From Favolaschia claudopus (taxonomy: Eukaryota > Basidiomycota > Agaricomycetes > Agaricales > Mycenaceae), in contig JAWWNJ010000024.1 in the NCBI GenBank assembly GCA_037176885.1, positions 434,001 through 498,000 on the forward strand: a stretch of DNA of 64,000 bases, given 5' to 3'. The notes below the pieces were generated by a model, which saw nothing but the letters and a program-made list of their open reading frames with translations, ran no database searches and was not told where the DNA came from. Positions 1 to 10,407 of the stretch are shown in pieces; positions within the stretch are counted from its first letter, which is position 1; each line of letters begins with the position of its first letter. The position numbers were made by a program, and so were the translations under genes.

Positions 1-320
1 AACCAGTGCTCTTTGTCCTCGAGCCGCAGAGGCAATACTACTCCATGAGACATGGTATAGGCAGAGAATTCCGTTTGTGCTGCTGTTCCCGGCATATCGG
101 GTGGCATAGGAGGATCTTCATGATACCAAACCGGAGCACCGAGTTCAGAAAAATCCGGCTTTCGACGTTTCTTGACGCGCTCGCCAGTGCCGCCAATGGT
201 GAGGGAATAAAGCGACGCGACCAACGAACGTGCACTAGCCGACTTGACTGAGGCCGAGTCAGCCTTCTTCCCGGTCAAACTGTTCTTCGGTTTCTTGAGA
301 ATGTCACGGAGGAGAGACAT
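1..320 (-). CDS. 5' end of an unrecognised protein (cut by window edge)
   Basis: An open frame of 106 codons starts at the ATG on the minus strand at 320 and runs without a stop to base 1, so the gene continues beyond the left edge. The start lies just downstream of a gene-free stretch and the first residues (MSLLRDILKKPKNSL) are basic. A KKRRKPDF patch near residue 55 could be a nuclear localisation signal, and a proline-rich PPMPPDMP follows. I recognise no domain and assign no function. No intron signal is needed in the visible part. The frame is long and clean, but without a homologue it is only a likely gene. Confidence 0.5.
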   Translation of the reverse strand, partial: MSLLRDILKKPKNSLTGKKADSASVKSASARSLVASLYSLTIGGTGERVKKRRKPDFSELGAPVWYHEDPPMPPDMPGTAAQTEFSAYTMSHGVVLPLRLEDKEHW

Positions 321-974
321 GGCGGTCGAAAAAACATATGTTGGATTTGGCTCGCGGGCGACGCTGGACTTTATAGAGACAGACTGAATTCACCGTCAGG
401 TAAGTATGCATCTTTGGGTTGCAGCCATATGGTGCACTGATGGCACCACGCGTGTCGCTCGCTCACGGCCGACTTAATTGAGCAGCCTCGCTGTGCTGTA
501 TCTGCCATAAATGAAAGGAACGTTGGGGACCCTTGAGAAATGGCGTTCGTTTACCCCCGAATTTGCGAATTTTCCCAAACCAGAGAGAACAGTGGGTCGC
601 AGACAAAGGGACCGCGAGGTACTGACACGGGCGGCGTCGAACTTAGGTGCAAGTGTGTTTCTTGAGGGAAGGGAGAGAAAAGAGCAGCCTGGGATAGGAT
701 GAACGAAGGGCCCGCAAGGGACTGACTCACAAGTTGAACGAGTTGACGAGTGTTGGACTTGGGGAGCTCGGAGGTTCGGCCGAACTCTTGAGAACGTCCG
801 ACATCGCCCGAAAGCACCTATCCAAAGATGCGAGCTAATTCTCGGTCCGTTATCACACAGGAAACGCGTGCTAAAGGGTCAGCAGTCGTGCCTTGACAGT
901 TCGAGTTCTGTCATACAAGTTCTTTAGCTTCATTTTACACTTGGGGAGGTACAAGATACAAAACGCAGTCACCA
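321..974. other. intergenic, no gene seen
   Basis: Short frames here overlap each other on both strands and show no splice pattern or conserved block. The left end is the upstream region of the minus-strand edge gene. The right end is the 3' flank of the membrane-protein gene ending at 975. Confidence 0.5.
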
Positions 975-2124
975 CTACGCAACATAGCCAGGTGGGGGTT
1001 CATTAGACAAGCCCTGTGCCCAAGCTGACTGAAGCTGCGCTTCAAGCTCTACTATCCGGTTCTGTAGCGCGTCGTTCTCCTGCCTAGACCGCTCTAAATC
1101 GGCCGTGGTCGCACTCTCGGTGGTATAGTGTGTAGACGGCTGGGGAGATGACGGAGACAAAGTACTGGCGCTGAGATTCTGCGAGCGCCTGAGCTCCTCC
1201 ATACGCTTCCGCACAAGACGCATTTCGTTGGTGAGGTACTCCTGCCGTTGAGCAGGGCTCGATAGCGAGGTGTTGGATGAGATAGGCGTGACGAAGGGGT
1301 CGATTTGACCTTCGGGTCCGAGGGGAGAATCAGTGACGGGCGATGCCCAGGAGTGGACTGGAGGGCCAGCGGTTTGGATTGTGTCAGGAAAGAAGACTGT
1401 TTTTTGTTGTCTTCTTTGTCGAAGAAATATGCATAGAAAGAGGAGGATGGCGAGGATGACGACTACGCCGACGACGATTCCGACGACCATACCGACGGGT
1501 ACAGATTTCTTGGTGGAAGAGCTGAGAGATATTAATTTTTATCAAGCTCTCGGTGAAACCAACGAAACAGGACGCACCTCGTGCCCTGATCAGCCGCAAC
1601 AGAGGTGTTCGAAGCATTTCCTGAGATAGTCGGACTAGATGTAGATTTCGATGTCGAGCTTGCGGACGAGCTTGCAGTGGAGGGAGTTCTTTACAACGCC
1701 AAATCACTAACGATTGGAAAGAGGACAGACAAATTTCTATACGATGGAGCAGCTATGACGGGAAAGTCATCAGAGTTTCCAAGAGATCTTGTGTCTGAGT
1801 CGTTGCTGAACGCGAATATAAAATATGTGCTTTAAAACGGTCAATGGCGGCAGCGAACCCGATAAGTGCTGCACAAACTTACCCTGGTAAGACGAGGATA
1901 TTGACATCCACAAAGCCGGCCTTGATATCAACATCGTCCGCAATTCGAGACGCATTGGAAGCCTGGCCAATATTGAAGAATGCGCCAACTGGGTCACCGG
2001 CCTCTCTAGTGAAATTGATCCTGGCCGGGCCAGCGGTCAGAAACAGCGGTGTCGAAATGATCAAAGCGCTTATGCCGCCGGCCAGCCAGCTGAAGAGAGC
2101 GGCATGATACCAGACGACGCGCAT
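975..2124 (-). CDS. single-pass membrane protein with Ser/Thr-rich ectodomain
   Basis: Four exons join in phase: 2124-1883, 1805-1743, 1688-1578 and 1521-975, giving 320 residues. A hydrophobic N-terminus (residues 7-30) looks like a signal peptide. A short ectodomain with N-glycosylation sites follows, then a Ser/Thr-rich stalk of about 50 residues. The transmembrane segment is GMVVGIVVGVVVILAILLFL, followed by a basic stop-transfer RQRRQQK. The cytoplasmic tail of about 150 residues carries a predicted coiled coil (EYLTNEMRLVRKRMEELRR and a second near the C-terminus) and ends PPPGYVA. This signal/stalk/TM/tail layout recurs in Agaricomycetes and resembles fungal wall-stress sensors in form only. 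No ligand or pathway can be named. Confidence 0.75.
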
Positions 2125-2686
2125 ACTGCACTGGGCAAGATGAAGGTGAAAGGAAACCCGGTGGGCTTTGCAACATCTCTACATGCTTGGACCGTTGCCA
2201 AGCGGCTCGCGGATGATTTGCAGTTGCCGGTTGATGTTGAGAATGCGCGTCCCGCTGCAGCGGCTGCTCCGCTGCTCGTACGCCCTCCGAAATCGGCCTC
2301 TGTAGCACTTGTTGATAGGCTTTAGCTTAGGGCTATTGTCAATTTGCAGTGGCCAGTTCAGCCCTAGCGCTGAGCAGTAAAAAACAGTCAAGGTCTGCTC
2401 GTTCATCATGAACTTTGTAAAAGGACAAAAAAATCGGAGCGCTATCTTGCATTTGTTTTAAGTCTCCGGAGAGAGTCGAACAGCAGCAAAGTTGGAGGTG
2501 CAACACATCGAGGCAAAAGCAAAGTTCAAAGATGTGAGCAGACCGGCAATCGCCGAAGAATTGTGACGTCCTTTGACTTTTTGCAGTGCTACGACGATCC
2601 AGCCTTGGACTGCGCATTTTGCTCTTAACTCTTACCTTCATCTCGTCTGGGAGCACTCCTTCGACTACTTTTGGCGGTTTGGAGCA
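2125..2686. other. divergent intergenic region
   Basis: About 560 bp between the minus-strand membrane-protein gene (start 2124) and abp1 (start 2687). It must hold both promoters. I see no clear TATA box and no further gene. Confidence 0.4.
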
Positions 2687-5193
2687 ATGTCTCTTCAAGT
2701 CAATTTATCCAGCAGAGAAATCAACGACGCATATCTCAATGTTCTCAACTCGCGTGGCATAGATTGGGCTCTTTTCACCTACGAAGGTGGTACCAACGAT
2801 CTCAAGATCCAGTCTACTGGGGATGGTGGTCTTGAAGAGCTTGAAGAGGAGTTCTCCGATGGAAGGTCCGTCGGTATCTCGCACCAGTTGCTGTCGTCCC
2901 ATAATTCGACAGGATCCAATATGCTTTTGCTCGAGTGATAGATCCCAATGTACGTTCTAATTGATCACACTGCTCACTCTCCAATATCGTCGATTGCAGA
3001 GCAAATTGGCCAAGTTCGTTCAGATCAACTGGTGTGGCGATGGAGTGCCAGAGCAGAAGAAGGGCTTGTTCCACACCCATTCCAACGCAGTCGCAAGCTA
3101 TTTGCGCGGAACGCATGTTGTTCTCAATGCGAGAAACGAGGTATCTTAGCCAGCTCCTCAGCATGGGTCGAAGTACTGACATATCGATAGTCCGATGTTA
3201 CCCCCGCCCTAATCATGTCCCGCGTAGAAGCTGCATCTGGTGCAAAATACTCTACGCACAATGAGAAAGCGCGCAAGTTTGAGCCGATTGCGCCCGTCGG
3301 AACCAACTACAAACCCATCGGCACGCCCGATATAAGCACTCTCCGCAAAGGACCAACTCCCGCGAATGCTGCGCCGCCTCCTCCGACGGCACCCAGGCCA
3401 GGTTTCGGAGCTCCCAAACCCGCGGCGTCTGCAGCATCACTGTATGGGCGATCTGTCGATAAGCGGACAACAGCGCCGGATGATGCATGGGGAGACGAAG
3501 CTCCTGCTGCTGCCGCCGCACCTCCTCCCCCGCCACCCGCAGCTTCTCGTCCCCCAGTGCTCCCTACTACTTCTCGTCCTGGCTTTGCATCTGTAAGCCT
3601 CTCATGCATTTCTCGTATAACTTGACCGAATTCACACAAATCTCTTCAGGCACCCAAACCCACTCCTGTTGTCTCTGCTCCAGTCGTAGCCTCGAACGTC
3701 CCCACCAAACCCACTGAGGAAGACCGCATCGGGCCGGTTGGTACCAACTACACCCCAGTCTCCCTTCCCGCACCCAAGAAGCTCAAGAATCCCTTTGCGG
3801 CTTTCGAGCAGCAAGCACAAGCCGCCCCCTCGCCTGCGGCTCCCAAGGCTGGTGGCCAGAAGTTGACTTGGAGTCAGAGACAGGAACTCGCTAAACAGCG
3901 GGAAGCAGAGGAATCGGTTCAGAGCCGGGAGGCGTCCTTCCAAGCCCCGGCTGCGCCTGTGTTCAAGTCCGCTGCGCCAGCATTTGGGCGGCCTACTCCT
4001 CCTGCCAGTACGCCACGGAACTTTGGCGCTGCGGCACCGGCGACGCCAGTATCATCAGCGGCAGTCGCTCCGCCTCCACCGCCTCCTCCACCGCCGGCAG
4101 CGGCACCCGAAGAACTTGAATGGGAGAACGAACACGAAGAGGAGGAAGAGGCTGCGGTCAGTGTTGTCTATCACTTTTGTCCTCCACTCTTTAATATCAT
4201 ATCTCAGCCCCCTCCACCTCCGCCGCCTCCGCCGCCGCCACCTCCAGCTGCTGCGACACCACAAGCCGAGGCGCCTCCCCCGCCACCTCCCCCACCACCC
4301 CCTCCTCCACCCGTAAGTCCCCAATGCATGAGCATATAGCTATCTAGATCTCATGACCATTTTGTAGATGCCCGCTCGTGCGGCTTCCCCAGTTCAGGCG
4401 CCTCCGCCCCCACCCCCACCCCCAGCTCCAGCTGCTGCGGCAGCAGGTCAGGGCATCTGTGCCGTGGTGGCGTACGATTACGAGGTTTGTATCATTTGTT
4501 CCCCTACCGTTCGTACCATCTAACAAATTATGATCCCAGGCCGCAGAGGACAACGAGATGAATCTCGTCGAAGGCGAACTTATCGAGCAGATTGAGGAAG
4601 TTGACGAGGGATGGTGGAGCGGTGTCGGTCCTGGGGGGAAGACGGGCTTGTTCCCCGCCAACTACGTTGAGATTGTGGAAGGTGGTCAGCAGGAGGCTGA
4701 GCCGGAACCTGAACCCGAGCCCGAGGCTGCTCCTCCTCCCCCTCCGCCGCCGCCGCCTCCACCACCTCCTCCGGTGCGTTTGCCTTTTCTGTATTCTGTC
4801 TTTGTTATGTTGACTATCTATTTTCCCTTTAGCCTGCAGCGCCCGCAGCACCAGCAGCGCCTCCACCGCCCCCGCGCGCGCCGTCCCCCGAGCCCGCTGC
4901 AGACCAAGGTGTTACCGCCTTGGCTTTGTACGAGTGCGTCCATTTTTTCATTCCTTGGGCGAGGCTGATGTAAATCAATTCAAAGCTACGACGCAGCGGA
5001 AGACAATGAGATTTCGTTCAAAGAGGGTGATTTGATCGTCGAGATCGAGGCGGCTTCAGACGATTGGTGGCAAGGAAAGGATAGTACAGGCAATGTTGGA
5101 TTGTTCCCTGGTAAGAACTGCCTTTCACTTTTCCTCCATGTAATGGACGCTGACCCGGTTGGACCAGCGAATTACGTGGAGGTGCAAGAATGA
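2687..5193 (+). CDS. ABP1: actin-binding protein Abp1 (ADF-H plus two SH3 domains)
   Basis: Binds F-actin at cortical patches and couples it to endocytic proteins and Arp2/3. Eleven exons join in phase: 2687-2865, 2913-2949, 3000-3140, 3191-3592, 3650-4156, 4208-4312, 4368-4484, 4540-4773, 4833-4933, 4986-5110, 5168-5193 (657 residues). Residues 1-133 are an ADF-homology domain (NWCGDGVPEQKKGLFHTH, HVVLNARNESDVTP). Next come a low-complexity linker, a charged helix (TWSQRQELAKQREAEE), and four long proline runs spread over separate exons. SH3-1 is near 487-545 (ALYDY-type core AVVAYDYE, WWSG, FPANYVE). SH3-2 ends the protein (ALYDYDAAEDNEI, DDWWQG, FPANYVEVQE). Two SH3 domains instead of yeast's one are usual in filamentous fungi. 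The identification is secure. Arp2 is also encoded in this window, at 44.1 kb. Confidence 0.95.
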
Positions 5194-5416
5194 ATTGCGG
5201 ATGAAGCATAAGAAATCGGAAAGCGACGAGAACGGATCATGGCTCGCAAAGTTAATTTGTGATACAGTTTTTTTATTGGGTGTTCATTTCACCTCCCACT
5301 TGACAATAATCAAGTCCATACAGGCTGAGAATACAATGTTTATTTCGTGTCCATTCATTCGTTTTATAGTACTTGAAGTTACAAAATACATATTTTCCTT
5401 CAGCTACGCGCCTTGT

Positions 5417-6851
5417 CTAATTGACCTCTACAAAAGCCCGGTATACAGTCAACCCCGACGCACTCGAGAACGATATTTCCGTGTCTGCGCCGATGAAAAA
5501 TACGTCTCCCTGACCAATAGCTAATCCAGTCGCAGAACCGTTCCAGCTCACGGATCCAGCACCCTCTGTTGCGATGGCGATACTTGGCCCGGCAACTGTT
5601 GGATGTGTTTCCTTTGCCCCTGCTCGCACTGATACCTGCACCACAGAGAACTCGGGAATCGGAGGGTCATATAGAGTACTGGACGCGGCGGAGCGGAACG
5701 GCGTCGGGGAAACGACGTGTTTGGTCGGAGGCGATGCCTCGTATGTGAGACCCGAGACGAGATTCGGGATGTCGCGTAGTTTGGGGGTGAGCCCTGCGCG
5801 GATGACGTTGTCCGAGTTGGCCATGCATTCCATTATGTCTGGAGGAGAGAAATTTCAATCGAAACTCGTCAATTCAATTGACGTCGAATTACCGCCGGAG
5901 ATGTATGCATGCGGTTCTCCAGCACCGAGGAATATTGCCTCGCCTGGTTTGAGGTGTACGTAGTTTAGCAGGTACGCGCAGAATATCCCAATGTCGCCAG
6001 GGAACTGCGAGTCGAGACGGAGCACCAAATCGACAATATCCTGAGACTCTCCTTCGGTTCGAGCGCCGTGAGCTTTATACCGGGCAACGAGAATGTCGAG
6101 CTGAGATTTCACGACCGTTTCTTCGGCAGTCATCACAGCTGCGAATAGATTTTTGAGAGCCAGCTTTTCTTTCGGACCTGTCGGGGTGGAGGATCCATTG
6201 ATGGTCAGAAATTCGGATGCGATTGCGACAGGGATTAGAGCTAAGAGTTCAGGAGTGCTTCGGATGTACGTTGCGATTGTCGGTAGAGGGAGGAATCCGC
6301 ACAGCGCGGAAAATGGGGTCAATGCAAGGGCCATTTCAGGCTTATGGTTCGGGTCTGTGAACAGGACTTGGGTCATAATACGGCGTTTCCGGGGCGGTCA
6401 TCTGCATACCTTTATAAATGTCTGGCTGCTGTGCGAATAAAACTTCAGCCGTTGCTTTATCCGGGTGCGTTTGAATGCTAAGCGCCTTCTCTATAGCAAG
6501 AACCTTGAATAAAAATGGAAGGTTTCCGTTGGATGCATTAAATTTGTCGGCGACAGGTTTTCCAATCAGTTCTGGGTGGGCAGCAAGATGCTCTGCCAAG
6601 ACAGCATTGGACTCGAGAACACGCGACGGAGATTTGGGGTGGGTGCCCATCCATAACTAGCCACGGTCAACGATGGCCAGGATCGCGCATAGACGCGTTA
6701 TTACCTCGGCATACGGCGCAGACTCTTCGAGGGTGAATCCCGGAATCTTGGACGCAGAGGCGAACTGTGCGACCTTGGAATTAGTACCAATCTTTCCCCA
6801 GTCATACTTCTGGGTAGTGGGGATGATCTTGAATACAGGGCTCGTCGACAT
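5417..6851 (-). CDS. PMI40: mannose-6-phosphate isomerase (type I, zinc-dependent)
   Basis: Interconverts fructose-6-P and mannose-6-P, feeding GDP-mannose for glycosylation and GPI anchors. Four exons join in phase: 6851-6705, 6656-6410, 6354-5893, 5838-5417, giving 425 residues, the family length. Type I PMI blocks are present: TTQKYDWGKIG near the N-terminus, PYAELWMGTHP, the zinc/active-site QTHPDK, LGAGEPHAYISGGDIMECMANSDNV across the last junction, and RAGLTPK. Upstream in-frame ATGs exist to 6896, but homologues begin near the MSTSPVFK start chosen here. The gene is convergent with abp1, with 223 bp between the stops. PIG-M at the right end of the window uses mannose from the same supply route. 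Confidence 0.95.
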
Positions 6852-7265
6852 GGTTGGTTGTTGAGAGAGGTTGGAGGAAAAGGTTGACATCATCATTGCT
6901 TGATCGATAGCTTCCCGATAAGGCGATTCACCTCCATGAGCCTGAAAAGGAAAAAACCGTACTACGCGACAGATTCTGTCATAGAACTTGGTTTCTAAGC
7001 CATTAATGATAAAATTCGTTGCTCAGTCGCCTACTACATAAGAATAATTTCAACGCCTACATATCTGTGAATTCGGCCTTCGCTTGGTCGTGCCTCCAGG
7101 GTGACCGTATGTACACGAAATGAGAAGAATATAGTGGCAGCATACTACGTACGCACTTCACCCTTCACGCGGCAAACCAGTGGAAGCTGAACAGTCAATG
7201 GAGACATCAAGGCCTGCAGATGAGGCACGAAGCCACTTCAAGAAAGCTTTGCAGCTACGAAACGA
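6852..7265. other. intergenic, no gene seen
   Basis: Upstream region of the isomerase gene and 3' flank of the secreted-protein gene ending at 7266. No conserved frame or RNA signature is visible. Confidence 0.4.
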
Positions 7266-7972
7266 CTACAAATGATAATCAATGGTCATCTCCGTCCCCA
7301 AATTATGGCCTGCCCCGCGTCCATTGGGGCTGCAGTCGTCAAAGAACGCCTGATCCAGGAACTCGGGGATGCGATCGCTGAGGATGCAGTTGGTGCGCGA
7401 GGTAGGTTCGCTGGTGTCCCTGTTGGAGAAGGTGCAGCCAGTGGCGCGGGCGGTGGTGCAGCTGGTGCAGGTTATGTTCCATAGTCTGATACAACGCAGC
7501 AGGTCAGCTATCTCTAAAATAATACGGAATTGTGTGAGAGGTTGAACGTACTGCGCGGAAGGCCAGATAGAGCCGGGAGGAGTCGGGGTCCCGAGTTTAA
7601 CGTTTCCAGTGGGGGAGGAAGTCCAGAATAGGCCGTCCTTCCTGAAAAAAAAAAAAGAATAAGTCAGACATTCATAAACGAAAGTTGAAGGGTTTGAACA
7701 TACTTAATCTGGTAAGTTCCTCCACTGGCGGATTTGGTGATCTCCCAGAGGCCCGTGCTCGCGATCGGCTGAGTCCAGAGGAGAATCTTGCTCGTGAAGC
7801 TACTAGGAGTCAGCTCTCCCGGTCCGGAAGGAAGGCCGACGTCGTTGATGAGGGTGCTGGTGACGGAAACGCCATTGCCTACAGCGGGAGAGCAGGTTGC
7901 GCGTTCCGCCAACGGGGAAGCGGACACGGTGACGGCGCTGAGGAGGGCTGCGAGAACGAATGAAGCGAGCAT
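7266..7972 (-). CDS. small secreted cysteine-rich protein, family not recognised
   Basis: Three exons join in phase: 7972-7704, 7641-7552 and 7485-7266, giving 192 residues. The N-terminus MLASFVLAALLSAVTVSASP is a clear signal peptide, with a possible processing site near LAERA. The mature part has six cysteines (one at about residue 27, four in the CTSC...GC...NC block, one in FDDC), enough for three disulfides. It carries repeated Trp/Gly segments such as WTQPIASTGLWEITK. The short length, secretion signal and even cysteine count are typical of secreted effector-like or antimicrobial-type proteins, but I match it to no named family. An inverted, broken copy lies at 13005-13748. The intact frames here against the damaged ones there suggest this copy is the working one. 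Confidence 0.85.
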
Positions 7973-8260
7973 TTCGATGTTGATTTAAGGAAAGTATGTG
8001 AATGCAAAGAGCGTCGGGGTTTTCGGGGTGATGAGTACCAAAGCTACTCGCTGCATTTTATACCGTTTCCTCTGCGCAGAGCAGGTGAAAAACTGAAGTG
8101 GAGGACCCACATGGACTGCGCAGTGCACGCGATGGCTTGAGGGTTGTTGGGGCTCCGAGGCATGAGGATCGCTGGGGTTGCCATAGTTTTTGGCAGCGAA
8201 AAGCAGCGAGAGCGCTCGAATCTGCGTAATCAGCATAGGACGGAAGGAGGTGGAAGGAAG
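7973..8260 (-). repeat. duplicated upstream region, copy 1 (inverted relative to copy 2)
   Basis: Read on the minus strand, this promoter/5'UTR segment aligns with 12655-13004 on the plus strand. Shared blocks include TACGCAGATTCGAG, TATGGCAACCCC versus CATGGCAACCCC, CAGTCCATGTGGG, the TATA block, and CCCCGACGCTCTTT. With the coding parts, the duplication spans roughly 1 kb per copy. Copy 2 carries extra bases between the blocks. Confidence 0.8.
8055..8062 (-). promoter_or_regulatory. TATA box of the secreted-protein gene
   Basis: On the minus strand the sequence reads TATAAAAT inside GGTATAAAATGCAG, about 85 bp upstream of the ATG at 7972. The same block appears as GGTATAAGATGCAG upstream of the inverted copy (TATA at 12871), with one changed base in the box. 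Conservation of position and flanks supports a real core promoter. A perfect TATA box suits a strongly or conditionally expressed gene. Confidence 0.65.
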
Positions 8261-8369
8261 AGAAGGAAATCGTTCGCTTGGCTCAGTCTTGGCGCGACCT
8301 GAAAGGCGCCACTTTCCCAGTACAGAGGACTTGCATACATACTCAGAAAGAAAGAATTCAGTCCGCTAA

Positions 8370-10045
8370 CTAGTAAGGATACGGCTTGACCTCCGCCTCT
8401 CCTTCCACGCGAGCAGCCATCTCGTCCAGATAACGCAGTAACACTTCACTGTACCGACCCTCGCCTTTATACTCCTTAACGCTGTCCGGCCAACTACGCA
8501 CCGCACTCGCAAAGCGCGCCGCAATCCCAGGTTCCTGCGCAAGCTCTTCGACAGGGATTAAATACGTACGGATTGTGAATACAATCGCGCCGCTACGAGG
8601 AAGCCGTCAGAGAGTTTGGCGCTCGGTACGCAGTCGGAGAGTTTCAGGCGTGACGACAAGCATAGGACGAGTCCCGTAGGAGGAGCCTTTGGTACTAGCA
8701 TATTTATCTTCGGGCCCCAGTACATTTTCACCCCATGCCAGTTCGTCGGGGTCAACTGAAGGTGTGGCGGATGGGAGCGGTGAGACTTGAACAAAGTAGT
8801 TATTCCGCGCTATGGGTTTATCTACCGCAAGCCTGCGGAAGAATCGTTCGAGCGAAACTTGTAGTTTCTCTTGGTCTGCAATTGCCTTCCTTGAGTATAT
8901 TCCCAAAGTACAAAAAACAGCACAGACACTGAGGAACATCTCCACTGATATGAATGTCTTCTAGTCTCATTCCAATCTTATCGTCCATACGCCAAAATCC
9001 TGGAACAGGAAGTCATGTTTGCTCGGTTTCAAACAAATCTGAATACTGACCTGGTACTATAATAGCGCCAGCCATGAAATAGTAACCGCCATCGGACCCT
9101 TCGACCATCAAGGCAAGATCGTCCTGAATCAGAAGTCCTGCAATTCGCATGGCTTCAAGTCCGTCCCGCTCCAAGTCAATTTTCTCGCTCGAATCATTCA
9201 AGGGCAGAGGCAACGGCAATTGATACTCCTGATCCAAGTGAACTATGCGCACGCTCTTCACCGGTGCCGCACCATCCCAACCTGTGGGATATCCGGGCAT
9301 CGTCGCATGGCGTCGAACTTGGAAGGTCTGGGGATACCGTCTAGAAAGGTATTCCGCCAATTCGTGTACCAGTTCTATTGCAGCGGCCGCTCCCCCATCG
9401 ACATGGACAGTTTCATCGCGTTGGTGTGTACGAGAAGGAAGTACCTGAACCACACTCTTCCCTTTGCGCTCAACGCGATCTTGACGTATGCCATGGTATG
9501 TATCGTACTGATCGTCGAGCTACTCGGTTCAAGTCAGATCACATACTTATGTTGAGCGCGCAAGACACACCTCAATCCACTCGCCCCATTGCATGCTACG
9601 GATGCCCATCGTTATACTGCAGGAAAGAATACATAAGCGGAGAGAAGGTTGCTTTGAACAATTTACACACTGATATTCTCCCCAGCGGAATGGACGATAC
9701 ATCGGCGGCTTGATTTCCATCGGCACATATGGAGACGCATCGAACTGAGGGTATGCAAATGGCTGAGGAGTCCATTCTGCAGAGGCTTTTTCATTCGTTG
9801 TCTGAAGAAGAATTGAGTTGGCATGAGATACCTCCAAAGGGCCGTTTGGGATTGACTAGTGACCGAGGGGTATTCGTCCGTGGAGTACTAGCTGCCTTGG
9901 AAGGAGCGCGACGCTGGATAACGGCAAAAGATAGGGCTGCAATAGTAGCGCCAAGTAGAATAAGGGTGTTGGATGGGTGTTCGTTAACATGGTCGACCAA
10001 ACGTTGCATCCAAAGCAGTGGGGTCAGTTCCGTCAAAGTCTGCAT
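8370..10045 (-). pseudogene. heme-dependent oxidative N-demethylase-like (DUF3445/HODM_asu) gene with an in-frame stop
   Basis: Six exons join in phase: 10045-9832, 9776-9671, 9616-9571, 9519-9051, 8999-8928 and 8875-8607. This gives 391 residues ending at TGA (8609-8607). The same frame then continues for 78 codons to TAG at 8370. Family blocks are clear: MGIRSMQWGEWIELDDQY, ELVHELAEYLSRRYPQTF, LIQDDLALMVEGSDGGYYF, GFWRMDDKIG, ERFFRRLAVDKPIARNNYF, and LRLRTERQTL followed after the stop by RLPRSGAIVFTIRTYL. The family's conserved run has Arg at the stop position, so CGA to TGA is the likely change. A hydrophobic segment near residues 27-43 may anchor the protein. Known members use heme to oxidise N-methyl groups. 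Either a recent pseudogene or a protein lacking its C-terminal tail; sequencing error is possible. Confidence 0.75.
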
Positions 10046-10407
10046 TGCTTAGATCTTGAATGTAGTGGGAGGAGGAGAGATCGGTAAGTCCAGTGGGAAT
10101 TCTGAACGGAAGAACTTGCAGTACCCATCGGCCACGAGTTCAAATGAGCAAATTATGGAGATATTGGTCTGGTAGCAGTGCGCCTCGTCAAATCAGACGT
10201 AGTCCATCTTCAAATCTTGAATATTCGATGTTCAGGAGGTATACAGTTCTGCAGGCTGGCTATGGAATGAAAGCAAGCTAAAACCGTAGTGCAACCCGTT
10301 CGGATCTGCGGACCGCCGATGGCTGCATTTTCGGGTTAGGGTTAGCTGCAACCTTAGCGCTTAGCCACCACTATCTTGCAGGCAGTTCAACCTCAGCTCT
10401 ACGGGAC
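10046..10407. other. divergent intergenic region
   Basis: 362 bp between the start of the N-demethylase-like gene (minus) and the F-box gene (plus). It contains GGGTTAGGGTTAG at 10333-10345, two telomere-type units, too short to mean a telomeric insertion. No other element is seen. Confidence 0.4.

Noticed and set aside
3307..3639. Minus-strand frames opposite the ABP1 proline runs, rich in Gly/Arg
   Set aside because: Direct complement of proline codons; no independent gene signal.
10333..10345. GGGTTAGGGTTAG, telomere-type repeat
   Set aside because: Only two units; chance occurrence in a promoter is more likely than an interstitial telomere.
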